DNA from: a virus
IMG/VR virus record: IMGVR_UViG_3300045256_000830
Span: 1 to 40,348 of that record
DNA: 40,348 nt
Direction: 5' to 3' (one strand)
The position numbers and the translations under genes are program-made. Under the pieces are notes generated by a model. It did no database searches. It saw nothing but the letters and a program-made list of their open reading frames with translations, and had not been told where the DNA came from. Shown in pieces: positions 31,400-38,765 of this stretch; the stretch's first letter is position 1; each line of letters begins with the position of its first letter.

Positions 31400-32199
31400 T
31401 CGGCGCCCTGATCGGCTCGTCGATCGGCGCCCAGGTCGGCGCGAACCTCGGCGACGGCACGAGCGCGGGCGGTGGCATCGTCGGCGTGACGCGCGACGCC
31501 GCCTCCGGCTGGTACTTCCCGGCGAGCGCCGGCGAGTGGACGATCTTCATGGCGGCGGCCGGGCTCGCGACGGGCAACCCGTCGAGCGGTCACCTCTGCC
31601 AGGAGCCGAGCGGCAACCTCGCCGACTCGATCGGCTCGGTCACGCTCACGCAGAGCGGCGCGGGTCACCTCTACCAGCAGACGGTCGCCGGGTTCACGCG
31701 CAAGGCGGTCACCACCGTCGACGGCACGGCGAACCAAAAGTGGATCAACAGCACCGTCGCGCCGAACCCGAACACGACGAGCACCGGCTACCTCGCGGCG
31801 ATCCGGATGCCGGCGGCGAACCCCGCGGCCGCGCGCGACCTCCTGGCCAACGGCGGCACGCTCGATCTGCGGATGGCGGCGACCGGCAAGATCAACGCGG
31901 TCAACGGCGCGACCACCGCGGGAACCGGATCGCCGGTCGGCACCGTGCAACTCGTCTACCTGCAGCGCGACATCACGAACAGCCTGTTCACCTGCTACAC
32001 GCTGCAGGAGAAGATCGTCGGCACGTTCGGCGCGGTCGTGTCGAACCCGATGTTCGTGCTCGGCGGCCAGACGACCGTCGCCGCCGATGCCGGCTACCTC
32101 GCGGACTACCTGTTCGCCGGCGCCGCCGCCGAGCAAACCAGCGGGCAGGTCAAGACCCTGTTCCAAACCCTCACCGGCCTCGCCGTCCCTTGGAGCTGA
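31396..32199 (+). CDS. Probable receptor-binding/spike protein, 267 aa
   Basis: GTG 31396 overlaps the previous stop by four bases. A Gly/Ala/Ser-rich N-terminus is followed by a beta-rich domain (about 40-260) with aromatic residues spaced as in laminin-G/concanavalin-like folds (Trp-Tyr-Phe, Phe-Thr-Cys-Tyr). Position before the lysis genes and composition suggest a receptor-binding role. The fold assignment is an inference. Confidence 0.5.
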   Translation: MIGALIGSSIGAQVGANLGDGTSAGGGIVGVTRDAASGWYFPASAGEWTIFMAAAGLATGNPSSGHLCQEPSGNLADSIGSVTLTQSGAGHLYQQTVAGFTRKAVTTVDGTANQKWINSTVAPNPNTTSTGYLAAIRMPAANPAAARDLLANGGTLDLRMAATGKINAVNGATTAGTGSPVGTVQLVYLQRDITNSLFTCYTLQEKIVGTFGAVVSNPMFVLGGQTTVAADAGYLADYLFAGAAAEQTSGQVKTLFQTLTGLAVPWS

Positions 32200-32201
32200 C
32201 C

Positions 32202-33614
32202 ATGCGCGATCGCGTCTCCCTGTCCTTGCTCGAGCTGCTCGAACTCCCCGTGATCGCGCTGGCGGTCGCGATCCTGGCACTGGCCGCGTGCCGCGACAGC
32301 CGCGAGACGCCGCGCGCGCTGGTCTCGCAGACGCTATGCGCGTGCCCATGCGCCGAGGATGCCGGCGCGACGGACGTCGATGCGACGCCGGATGCTCCGC
32401 CGGCCGATGCCGAAGCGCCGATCGACGCCGGCCCGCGCGTGATCGATCTCGTGGCGCCGTGGCCGCGCCACGTGATCACCGCGGGGGCGAGCGTCGGGCT
32501 GACCCGCGGGGCCGACGGCGTCGACCTCGTGCACGGCTGCGTCGCGACTGGCTGGGAGGAAGGCGGGCTCGTGTCGCTCGCCTGCCGCGCGGGGACGGCC
32601 TGGACCTCGACGCCGGTGGCGACCGGGCTGGTCGGCGTCGAGGACGCGAAGATCGCCGACGTCGACGGCGACGGGCTCGACGACGGCGTGAGCGGCACTG
32701 ACCTCCCCGACGGCCGCGTCTACGTCTCGTTCGCGAACCCCGGCGCGCCGTACACCACTGTCGAGATCCCCGCCGCGCGCGCCCACAACCGCGTGATGCA
32801 GGTGGCGGTCGCCGGCGGTGACATCTACTTCGGAACGCGCGTCGGCACGCCCGCAAAACCCGCGGTGATCGGCGTTCTGCGCAACCCGGGCGGCTCGTTC
32901 GCGCGAGACGGCGCGGCGTGGTCCTACGAGCGGATCACGCTCGCCGGCTGGGCGATGAGCGTGGTTCCCCGCGACGTGAACGGCGACGGCCTGATGGACG
33001 TCGTGGTCAGCGACCGCGACGCCTATCGCGACGCCGCCGGCGTCACGCAGTGGGGGCTGTACGGTGCGCGCTGGGCCGAGCGGCGGCCCGATGGCTCGTG
33101 GCTGCACCACCCGATCAGCCCGAAGGCTGGCAGCCACGTCGGCGAGACGCCCGGCGATGAGTTCTTCCTGACGATCGTCGACGACCACACCATCGTCGAC
33201 TGCACGTCGAAGTTCACGCCGACGAACCGCATCGCGATCCGCCGCACGACCGACTGGCTGACCTGGACACAGGAGCTGGTCCCCGACGTCGCGAACGTCG
33301 GCGCGTGCCAGCAGCCCGCGATGGCAGACATCGACGGCGACGGTCGGCTCGACATCGTCGTGTCGACGCACGAGGTCGACGCAGGCGGCACGTGCTCGGG
33401 CGTCGCGCTCGCGTGCTCGACGCGCTCGGGCGTCTTCTGGCTCCGCAACACCGGCGCCGGCTGGGCGCGAGGCGAGATCAGCGGCCCCGAGGGCTCCAAG
33501 TTCGACAACCTGATCCTCGCCGACATGGACGGCGACGGCGATCTCGACGTGCTCGACAGCGAGCAGGTCGACCAGCTCGGCGTCGTCTGGTTCGAGAACC
33601 CGGGCGTGCCGTAG
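32202..33614 (+). CDS. FG-GAP/VCBS-repeat lipoprotein carried in the late operon
   Basis: A 470-residue surface lipoprotein. Lipobox Leu-Ala-Ala-Cys with C30; an Asp/Ala/Pro-rich linker (about 50-78) follows. Four calcium-binding Asp-X-Asp-Gly-Asp-Gly-type loops, at 153-161, 258-266, 376-384 and 441-449, mark FG-GAP/VCBS blades of a beta-propeller. Such propellers bind ligands or proteins in the periplasm or outside the cell. This is not a normal virion protein: the linker and design resemble myxobacterial host lipoproteins, so it is probably a cargo (moron) gene, perhaps altering the lysogen's surface or excluding other phages. Confidence 0.85.
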   Translation: MRDRVSLSLLELLELPVIALAVAILALAACRDSRETPRALVSQTLCACPCAEDAGATDVDATPDAPPADAEAPIDAGPRVIDLVAPWPRHVITAGASVGLTRGADGVDLVHGCVATGWEEGGLVSLACRAGTAWTSTPVATGLVGVEDAKIADVDGDGLDDGVSGTDLPDGRVYVSFANPGAPYTTVEIPAARAHNRVMQVAVAGGDIYFGTRVGTPAKPAVIGVLRNPGGSFARDGAAWSYERITLAGWAMSVVPRDVNGDGLMDVVVSDRDAYRDAAGVTQWGLYGARWAERRPDGSWLHHPISPKAGSHVGETPGDEFFLTIVDDHTIVDCTSKFTPTNRIAIRRTTDWLTWTQELVPDVANVGACQQPAMADIDGDGRLDIVVSTHEVDAGGTCSGVALACSTRSGVFWLRNTGAGWARGEISGPEGSKFDNLILADMDGDGDLDVLDSEQVDQLGVVWFENPGVP

Positions 33615-34105
33615 TGGCGGACATCTCCGCCTCGAGCCTGATCACGCCTGGCATGATCACCGCCGGCGGTTCGGCCGTGCTCGTGTTCGTCCGCTGGCTC
33701 GCCATCCTCTGGAAGGAGGAACGGCAGGCCGAGCGCGCCGCCGCGATCGTCGCGGCCGATGTCCAGCGCGACTTCCAGGCCAAGCAGGCGGCGGCGCGCG
33801 CCGCGTTCGAGGCCGGTATTGCCGCGGCCGCGCGAGCGGACAACGACAAGATGGTCGCGGCGCTCGTCGAGCAGGCGCGCTCCTCCACGGCGCTCGTCGG
33901 CAAGCTCGCCGAGGTGAGCGCCGTGCTCGGCGGCAAGCTCGACAACGTCTCCGACAAGATCGACGAGCTGCGCGAGCGCACGCCCGTCGAGGGGATCCCG
34001 ATCCCCGACATGCAACGCGAGCCCTCCGAGCCGCGGCCGCGCCGGTCGCTTCCTCGACCTGTTCTGCGCCCCGCCTCGCGCGGCGGCTTCGACCCCAACG
34101 AATGA
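33614..34105 (+). CDS. Membrane-anchored coiled-coil protein (holin/spanin-like), 163 aa
   Basis: GTG 33614 shares a base with the preceding stop. One membrane segment (about 12-32: Leu-Ile-Thr-Pro-Gly then Val-Leu-Val-Phe-Val-Arg-Trp-Leu), then a long charged coiled coil (about 35-125), and an Arg/Pro-rich tail. This plan is that of inner-membrane spanins or of coiled-coil holin partners. It sits between a lipoprotein and the holin-like gene, so a lysis role is likely. Confidence 0.6.
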   Translation: MADISASSLITPGMITAGGSAVLVFVRWLAILWKEERQAERAAAIVAADVQRDFQAKQAAARAAFEAGIAAAARADNDKMVAALVEQARSSTALVGKLAEVSAVLGGKLDNVSDKIDELRERTPVEGIPIPDMQREPSEPRPRRSLPRPVLRPASRGGFDPNE

Positions 34106-34118
34106 AAGGCACCCGCTC

Positions 34119-34802
34119 ATGAAGACAACCCTGCTCGACCTGTTCACCTCGAAGAAGTTCCTCGCCGCGCTGTCCGCGGTGGCCATCTACGTCGCCGGCC
34201 GCTTCGGCTTCGACCTCGACCCGGCGGCGCTCGATCGGATCTTCGCCGCGTTCCTGGTCTACGTCGGCGCCCAGGGCGCGGCCGACTTCGGCAAGAGCGC
34301 GGCGCTGATCCACACGCAGGCGGCCAACGACAACGCTCCCGCGCCTTCGCCTGCGGCGACCTCGGCCCGGTTCCCGGCGGTGCTCGTCCTGATGATCGCC
34401 TGTTTCGGCCTCGCCACGACCCAGCTGGCCTGCTCGTCCTGGCGCGCGCGCACCGCGAACGGCGTCGGCGCGTTCCTCGACTGCGAGGCGCCGCACGTCG
34501 ACCCGAACCTGCTCGCCGAGGCGAAGACCGTCGCGATCGCCGCGGTCCAGAAGTGGATCTCGGGCGACGGCCACACCGACACCGCCGGCCTCAAGAGCGC
34601 CGCCGCGCCGCTCAAGTCCGACCTGATGCGGTGCGCGTTCGACGGCGCGATCGCCGCGCTCGCGACCCCGACCCCGCCGGCGCAGAAGCCGGGCGAGGCC
34701 GTGCGCGTCGCGGCGTTCGAGGTCGACGGCGGCGAGCTGCGCGCGAAGGCCGCGCTGGTCCGCGAGGAGCTGGGCTGGCCGGCGCAGGCGGTGAGCCGGT
34801 GA
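34119..34802 (+). CDS. Holin-like protein fused to a lipoprotein-type C-terminus
   Basis: Residues 1-66 look like a small holin with two hydrophobic helices (Lys-Lys-Phe-Leu-Ala-Ala-Leu; Ile-Phe-Ala-Ala-Phe-Leu-Val-Tyr-Val). An Ala/Pro/Asn linker follows, then a second signal-like segment (about 85-105) ending in Gln-Leu-Ala-Cys, a good lipobox, and a soluble C-terminus. In most phages these two parts are separate genes (holin and outer-membrane spanin). An in-frame ATG at codon 92 (34392) could give a free lipoprotein. Confidence 0.65.
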   Translation: MKTTLLDLFTSKKFLAALSAVAIYVAGRFGFDLDPAALDRIFAAFLVYVGAQGAADFGKSAALIHTQAANDNAPAPSPAATSARFPAVLVLMIACFGLATTQLACSSWRARTANGVGAFLDCEAPHVDPNLLAEAKTVAIAAVQKWISGDGHTDTAGLKSAAAPLKSDLMRCAFDGAIAALATPTPPAQKPGEAVRVAAFEVDGGELRAKAALVREELGWPAQAVSR

Positions 34803-35005
34803 CCGTCGCCGAGCTGATCGCGTCCCTGGCGGCATTTCCCGCAGACGCCGAGGTCATCGTCGACAAGGTGGACCCCAGTCCGCTCAGCGGTGTTCGGTCT
34901 CAGATGTACGTCGCTAGGACAACCTGGTCCGGCGAGCTTGTCCACGACGATGACGCCGAACCCGGCGTCGGTGTCCGCGCAGTCGTCCTCGAGCCGGTGG
35001 ACTGA
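34799..35005 (+). CDS. Hypothetical protein, 68 aa
   Basis: GTG start overlapping the previous stop by four bases; the stop shares one base with the next ATG. An acidic 68-residue protein beginning Val-Ala-Glu-Leu-Ile, with Ala-Glu-Val-Ile-Val-Asp-Lys-Val, a typical small alpha/beta domain. No function recognised. Confidence 0.55.
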   Translation: MTVAELIASLAAFPADAEVIVDKVDPSPLSGVRSQMYVARTTWSGELVHDDDAEPGVGVRAVVLEPVD

Positions 35006-35352
35006 TGCGCACATGGCAACTCGAGCTTGGCGCGGTCGCCGCGATCCTCGTGATCGTCGCGCTTGCGACCGGAGGTGGTGCCCTCGAGCTGGTCGGCGCC
35101 GGCGCCGTGACGCTGTCGTTCGCGCATGCACAGGTCGCGGACCGGCTCGCCGAACGCGAGGCCGCACGATCGGCCGCGACCGTCGAGTGCCACCGCTGGG
35201 CAACACGCTACCTCGTCGGCAAAGAGGCATTGTGGCTGACCTATTTCGTCGCGCATCGCTCGTGGTCGGCGCTCGCCGGCGTGGTGCTGTTTCTGGCGTA
35301 CGCGCCGTGGCGTCGCTGGTGGCGCGCTCGCCATCCGCTCGGAGCGCCCTGA
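35005..35352 (+). CDS. Membrane protein in lysis cassette, 115 aa
   Basis: A 115-residue protein with about three hydrophobic segments (about 8-24, 27-42 and 87-102) and charged turns (Cys-His-Arg-Trp-Ala-Thr-Arg-Tyr-Leu). Its location among holin- and lysin-like genes suggests a lysis or membrane-modifying role, but the family is not recognised. Confidence 0.6.
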   Translation: MRTWQLELGAVAAILVIVALATGGGALELVGAGAVTLSFAHAQVADRLAEREAARSAATVECHRWATRYLVGKEALWLTYFVAHRSWSALAGVVLFLAYAPWRRWWRARHPLGAP

Positions 35353-35353
35353 C

Positions 35354-35725
35354 GTGCCCGACCGCGGCTCCCGCCCGCGCACTCCGAGCCGCGTCGTCGA
35401 GACCCCGGACATCGTCGACCTCGCGCAGGGACTCCGCGACAGCAAGCTCCTGTCGACGCGCGCCAACGAGCGGGTGACGCACTTCCTGTTCCTGACGCTG
35501 CCGGAGTGGCGCGTGCGGTTCCCGCCGCAGCTGAGCTGGCAGTTCAACGACCCCGCGCTCGACGTCTACGACGTTCCGGGCTGCCGCGCCGAGGCCGCGC
35601 AGCACCGCATGGGGTCCGTCGCCCGCGCGCTCCACGTGCGCGGGTTCGCGCTGGTCGTCTTCCACGACCACGACAACCGACAGCCGATCTGCGAGTGCCC
35701 GGCTCGCGGGAGGGGAGAGACATGA
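35354..35725 (+). CDS. Hypothetical protein in lysis cassette, 123 aa
   Basis: GTG 35354 closely follows the previous stop; the TGA overlaps the next ATG by four bases. A 123-residue protein with a basic N-terminus, a helical middle and Phe-His-Asp-His-Asp-Asn near the C-terminus. The His/Asp cluster resembles a metal-binding site; this is only suggestive. Short M15-type peptidases have a similar size and often occur in such cassettes. Confidence 0.5.
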   Translation: MPDRGSRPRTPSRVVETPDIVDLAQGLRDSKLLSTRANERVTHFLFLTLPEWRVRFPPQLSWQFNDPALDVYDVPGCRAEAAQHRMGSVARALHVRGFALVVFHDHDNRQPICECPARGRGET

Positions 35726-35868
35726 CCTGTCCGCGTCCCGACACCAGCATCCCGCTGCCGCCGAGCGGCCCCATCGTCAGCACCACGCAGCGGACCGGCG
35801 CGATCAGCGTTCGGCTGGTTCCGTTCGTGCCTCGCGTGCGCGACGTCGACACGCGGTGGCCGCGATGA
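35722..35868 (+). CDS. Short hypothetical protein, 48 aa
   Basis: A 48-residue frame joined to both neighbours by four-base overlaps. It is Pro/Ser/Val-rich and has no signal or membrane segment. The perfect packing at both ends suggests it is translated. Function unknown. Confidence 0.45.
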   Translation: MTCPRPDTSIPLPPSGPIVSTTQRTGAISVRLVPFVPRVRDVDTRWPR

Positions 35869-36659
35869 CCCCGCTGTTCGTCGACGTCTACCCCGGCGAC
35901 GGCCGCAAGGACTGGACCGCGTTCTGCGCCGCGGGCCCGCCGTGGCACGGCGTCATCTTCAAGGCATCGCAGGGGCTGCGCTACAGCTACCTCGAGTGGC
36001 TCACGCACAATCGCAACCAGCTGCGCGACGCGGCCGGCGATCGCTTCGGCGTCGACCTGTTCGACGGCATGTACCACTTCCTTGACCTCGCGGTGGACGG
36101 CGCTGCACAGGCCGACTTCTTCATGAAGAACTGCGAGGCGAGCGGCGGCGAGCGCGTCGGGACGTTGTGGGGCATGGTCGACGTCGAGCGCGGCGGGCAG
36201 GCGCCGGCGTTCCGCAACCCATCGCGCGCGCTGGTCGAGGACCGTGTGCGTAGCTTCGCAGAGCGCTACCAGCAGCTGACCGGGCGCGCGGCCACGCTCT
36301 ACGGCGGCGAGCTGCTGCGGAGCGTGGGCGTGCAGGACCGGCTCGGCTGCGCGCGCTCCGCGATCGCGCTCTACAGCGCCGAGCTCCGCGGCTCGACCGG
36401 CGGGACCGCGGACCTCCTGCGCCGGACCGGGACCGATCTCGAGCACCTGCTCCTGTGGCAGTACCGCGGGACCGAGCCGCAGGAGGCCGCCCCGCACGGG
36501 CTGCCGATGGTCGCGCCCGGCTGCGGCGAGCGCGTCGACATCAACGCGCTGACCTGGCCCGGCGGCCTCGCGGCGGTCCGCGCCGGGCTGTGGGCAGAGC
36601 GGCCGCCGATCTCCTCACTTGTTGGAGGAGCGCTGATTGACGGGGACGATCGCCTTTGA
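35865..36659 (+). CDS. Endolysin, GH25 muramidase
   Basis: Cuts the host peptidoglycan glycan strand at the end of infection. A 264-residue glycoside hydrolase family 25 domain: Val-Asp-Val-Tyr (D7), Val-Ile-Phe-Lys-Ala-Ser-Gln-Gly (30-37), Tyr-His-Phe (70-72), the catalytic Asp-Val-Glu (106-108), and later Leu-Trp-Gln-Tyr and Asp-Ile-Asn. No signal peptide, so export should depend on the holin-like proteins just upstream. ATG 35865 is chosen for its four-base overlap with the previous stop; GTG 35856 is possible. The 3' end overlaps the convergent DUF2335 gene by about 45 bases. Confidence 0.88.
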   Translation: MTPLFVDVYPGDGRKDWTAFCAAGPPWHGVIFKASQGLRYSYLEWLTHNRNQLRDAAGDRFGVDLFDGMYHFLDLAVDGAAQADFFMKNCEASGGERVGTLWGMVDVERGGQAPAFRNPSRALVEDRVRSFAERYQQLTGRAATLYGGELLRSVGVQDRLGCARSAIALYSAELRGSTGGTADLLRRTGTDLEHLLLWQYRGTEPQEAAPHGLPMVAPGCGERVDINALTWPGGLAAVRAGLWAERPPISSLVGGALIDGDDRL

Positions 36660-37103
36660 GTTGCGTTGGTCCGCCTCTCGGTCATCGGTTTTAGCGCCCA
36701 GTGGCTTTCGTGACCGCAGCACAGCGATGAAGGTGGCGGACGCCTGTGCAAGTACAGCCACGACGCCGGTAGTTGTGGCCCCGCAGAGGATCAAGACAGT
36801 TCCGCAAAGCAGCCCCGCCAGAGAAATCACGGCTCCCGAGATCTGCGACCGGCTCACGATCGCCTGCTGCTTCCCCACGAGCACCAACTCTTGGAGGGAA
36901 CGTGCGTGCTCGTGGTCCTGATCCTTCTCCGCCATCCGGACGAGTCGATTCGCCAGACCAGGCTCGATGTTCTCGAAGGCCTGCAGCATCGGCGGGGGCG
37001 GGACGGGCCCTGTGAATGAAAAACGACCGGCTGACACGGATACTACTTCGTGCTCGTCGTCGTTATCGTCGTCGTCGTCGTCGTCGTCGGATCCCCGTGA
37101 CAT
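36615..37103 (-). CDS. DUF2335 membrane protein
   Basis: Starts with an Asp-rich stretch encoded by the GAC repeat, then the DUF2335 signature: Phe-Thr-Gly-Pro-Val-Pro-Pro-Pro-Pro followed by Leu-Gln-Ala-Phe-Glu-Asn-Ile-Glu-Pro-Gly, then a charged helix (Met-Ala-Glu-Lys-Asp-Gln-Asp-His) and two hydrophobic segments at the C-terminus. The start is uncertain: ATG 37103 is used, while 37118 and 37199 are in frame. DUF2335 proteins are small membrane proteins of unknown role, often phage-linked. Convergent with the endolysin. Confidence 0.75.
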   Translation of the reverse strand: MSRGSDDDDDDDDNDDEHEVVSVSAGRFSFTGPVPPPPMLQAFENIEPGLANRLVRMAEKDQDHEHARSLQELVLVGKQQAIVSRSQISGAVISLAGLLCGTVLILCGATTTGVVAVLAQASATFIAVLRSRKPLGAKTDDREADQRNSKAIVPVNQRSSNK

Positions 37104-37371
37104 TGACCTCGACGGCATCGAGGGCCCAGACGTTCGATGGCTCCTCGTCCGCTCGATCGCCTGCTTGTTCTTGTTTCTGCGTTGCCGACTCCGAGACATT
37201 CCGTGCCTCCACGAGCGCCGCTATGGCTCGGGCGAACACCGAGTGTAAACGCTGCTCAGGAGTTCCGGAATGAGGGAGGTAGATTGAAAGAGGTGGCACC
37301 ACGACGCCCGCGGAACTGTCGAAGCCGAGGGCAAGGCCACGAACGGCAGCCTCCATGCGCTTCTCGTCCAT
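37063..37371 (-). CDS. Hypothetical protein overlapping the DUF2335 gene
   Basis: A 102-residue protein with a compact alpha/beta start (Met-Glu-Ala-Ala-Val-Arg-Gly-Leu), Pro-Leu-Ser-Ile-Tyr-Leu-Pro and a helical region, ending in poly-Arg read from the GAC repeat. It overlaps the start of the DUF2335 gene in another frame. ATG 37371 is used; the frame is open to 37425. Not recognised. It could be the upstream member of a two-gene operon with DUF2335. Confidence 0.5.
   Translation of the reverse strand: MDEKRMEAAVRGLALGFDSSAGVVVPPLSIYLPHSGTPEQRLHSVFARAIAALVEARNVSESATQKQEQAGDRADEEPSNVWALDAVEVNVTGIRRRRRRRR
37068..37088. repeat. Trinucleotide microsatellite, seven GTC/GAC units
   Basis: Seven perfect copies of GTC (GAC on the minus strand). 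On the minus strand it encodes poly-Asp at the start of the DUF2335 protein and poly-Arg at the end of the overlapping upstream gene. Gain or loss of units would change tract length in both proteins without shifting either frame. Confidence 0.85.
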
Positions 37372-37472
37372 TGCTACATCGTAGCATCGGTTCTGGAGCG
37401 CGCGCCTAGCTGATCGGTCTGACATCCCCAGGCATAACCTGCTAGGCGGTGCCCCAAAGCGTGCCGCACAGG

Positions 37473-37494
37473 CTCAGAATTCTGAGGTTTTTTT
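37473..37494 (+). terminator. Intrinsic terminator, plus strand
   Basis: A perfect palindrome, CTCAGAATTCTGAG (37473-37486), followed by G and seven T. The hairpin has a five-base stem with an AATT loop. In the plus direction it would stop transcripts of the long structural and lysis operon that run past the endolysin; the nearest plus gene ends 800 bases before. The minus strand has no U-run, so it would not stop the leftward operon. 37495-37611 holds nothing else I can support. Confidence 0.6.
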
Positions 37495-37611
37495 CCGATC
37501 AGAACGTCGCCGAAAGGGAACTTTCATCACATGGCACAACTGCCGCAGAACGCAGTTCGCACCGATCTTCGGTGCAGCACGAAGCCACACGCCTTACGCA
37601 CGCTCCAGACG

Positions 37612-38019
37612 CTAAGCGGCGGCGTACGGCATCACCTGCCGGCATGCGCCGCGGTTGGCCCAATGAGAGCGGCGTGGCGGTGGCTGCTCGCGGTCGCCGC
37701 AGAGCATTGGCGGCGCCTCGCAAGGCCGGCGGAGCGCTGCTCCAGCGGGGGCAGCGGCGTTGCGCCGGCTCCGCCGCCATCGGCTCGGGGACACGTAATC
37801 GTCCAGCGCGCGGCTACTTGGTGGATACGCCGGCGCAAACATGCGATGGGCGGAACCGGGAAGCAAAAGGTCGCCCAGTTGGTTTACCACCTTCCGCGCG
37901 CTGATCCGGACGTGAGGTATCTGCCGTCGACTCACCATCGAGCGCAGCGTGCCGGCGGGCAGCGCAAGATACTCGGCCGCCTGCTTGCAGTTGAGGCAGC
38001 GAGGACCAACGGGTCGTGA
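37612..38019 (-). pseudogene. Excisionase-like HTH remnant, probably frameshifted
   Basis: The frame reads CLNCKQAAEYLALPAGTLRS followed by Met-Val-Ser-Arg-Arg-Gln-Ile-Pro-His-Val-Arg, a good match to the helix-turn-helix of excisionase/MerR-like (HTH_17) proteins. The frame has no ATG, GTG or TTG before the helix: the in-frame stop at 38020-38022 directly precedes it, and the first ATG (37938) lies after the recognition helix begins. A start (ATG 38024) exists in the next frame, so a one-base frameshift near 38000 is likely. After Arg-Lys-Val-Val the expected Asp-Leu-Asp ending is replaced by low-complexity sequence. Confidence 0.55.
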
Positions 38020-38040
38020 TCATGCGTACACGATACGGTG

Positions 38041-38307
38041 TCAGCGCGTGCTGCGGATGCGCGGTACGATCGGCCGCACCCAGCTCCGATCTGAGCGGTC
38101 GCCCGGTCGCGCCGGCGCAGCGCCCCACGGCGCCTCTGTGCGCACCGCGAGGTAGCGATCAAATGCCTCCTCCGAGACGCGCAGCAGCCGGCCAACGCGA
38201 ACGTGCACGCAGGCACGCGCCACTCGGTAGGCCGTCGCGCGCGAGCAGCGAAGGCGGGCCGCGATATCCGCGGCCGACAGGTAGACCGTGCCGGAGCCGG
38301 ACCTCAC
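38041..38307 (-). CDS. Excisionase-like HTH protein, 88 aa
   Basis: GTG 38307 overlaps the preceding TGA by four bases. Residues about 8-50 (Leu-Ser-Ala-Ala-Asp-Ile-Ala-Ala-Arg-Leu-Arg-Cys-Ser-Arg-Ala-Thr-Ala-Tyr) form a winged-helix/HTH_17 domain of the excisionase type, with a wing Arg-Val-Gly-Arg-Leu-Leu-Arg-Val. The C-terminal third is basic. It may be the recombination directionality factor or a small regulator. Confidence 0.68.
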   Translation of the reverse strand: MRSGSGTVYLSAADIAARLRCSRATAYRVARACVHVRVGRLLRVSEEAFDRYLAVRTEAPWGAAPARPGDRSDRSWVRPIVPRIRSTR

Positions 38308-38765
38308 CGCTGCTTGTGCTCCGCGATGATCGCGTCGATCTCGGCGCGGCTGAACTGCAAGCGCCCGTCGACCTTGATGCGCTTGAGCTGACCGCGGCGG
38401 ATCCAAGCGTTCGCTGTCACCTTGGTCACCGCGAGGAGTCGGCGAGCGCCGTACAGGTCGACGAACGGCCCGTTGGGGATCGTGACCGCCGCGCGCGCCT
38501 CCGCGCGCTTGACCCGCGCCCTGTGTTCGGACTCCATCCGTGCTCTGTGCGCGGTGATCTCCGGATCCTCGCCGGCGATCGCGGGGCGAGACGCGAGCGC
38601 GTGCAATCGCCCTAGGCGCCTAGCGTCGGTGACCTGATCGTCCTCGTTCATGTCGCGCTGGGCGCGAGGGTGCGTTCGGGGCCGATCGGCGCTGAACGCG
38701 CGCGCGACCTCCTCACGCACGATCTCTCGAATAGCCTCGAGGTCGCGTCGGCTGAGTCCGGTCAT
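38304..38765 (-). CDS. Excisionase/MerR-like HTH protein, 153 aa
   Basis: ATG 38765 overlaps the lipoprotein stop (ATGA). The N-terminus (about 1-24) is a short helix rich in Glu/Arg; a charged linker follows, and the C-terminal 50 residues form an HTH_17 domain (Leu-Tyr-Gly-Ala-Arg-Arg-Leu-Leu-Ala-Val-Thr-Lys-Val-Thr-Ala-Asn-Ala-Trp) with Gly-Arg-Leu-Gln-Phe-Ser-Arg-Ala-Glu-Ile-Asp. A shorter start at 38651 is possible. Coupled to the next HTH gene, it could be a directionality factor or a regulator. Confidence 0.7.
   Translation of the reverse strand: MTGLSRRDLEAIREIVREEVARAFSADRPRTHPRAQRDMNEDDQVTDARRLGRLHALASRPAIAGEDPEITAHRARMESEHRARVKRAEARAAVTIPNGPFVDLYGARRLLAVTKVTANAWIRRGQLKRIKVDGRLQFSRAEIDAIIAEHKQR

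Noticed and set aside
37449-38019. Plus-strand open frames opposite the excisionase-like remnant
   Set aside because: Low-complexity Arg/Ala/Pro products; the minus strand carries a recognisable helix-turn-helix there.
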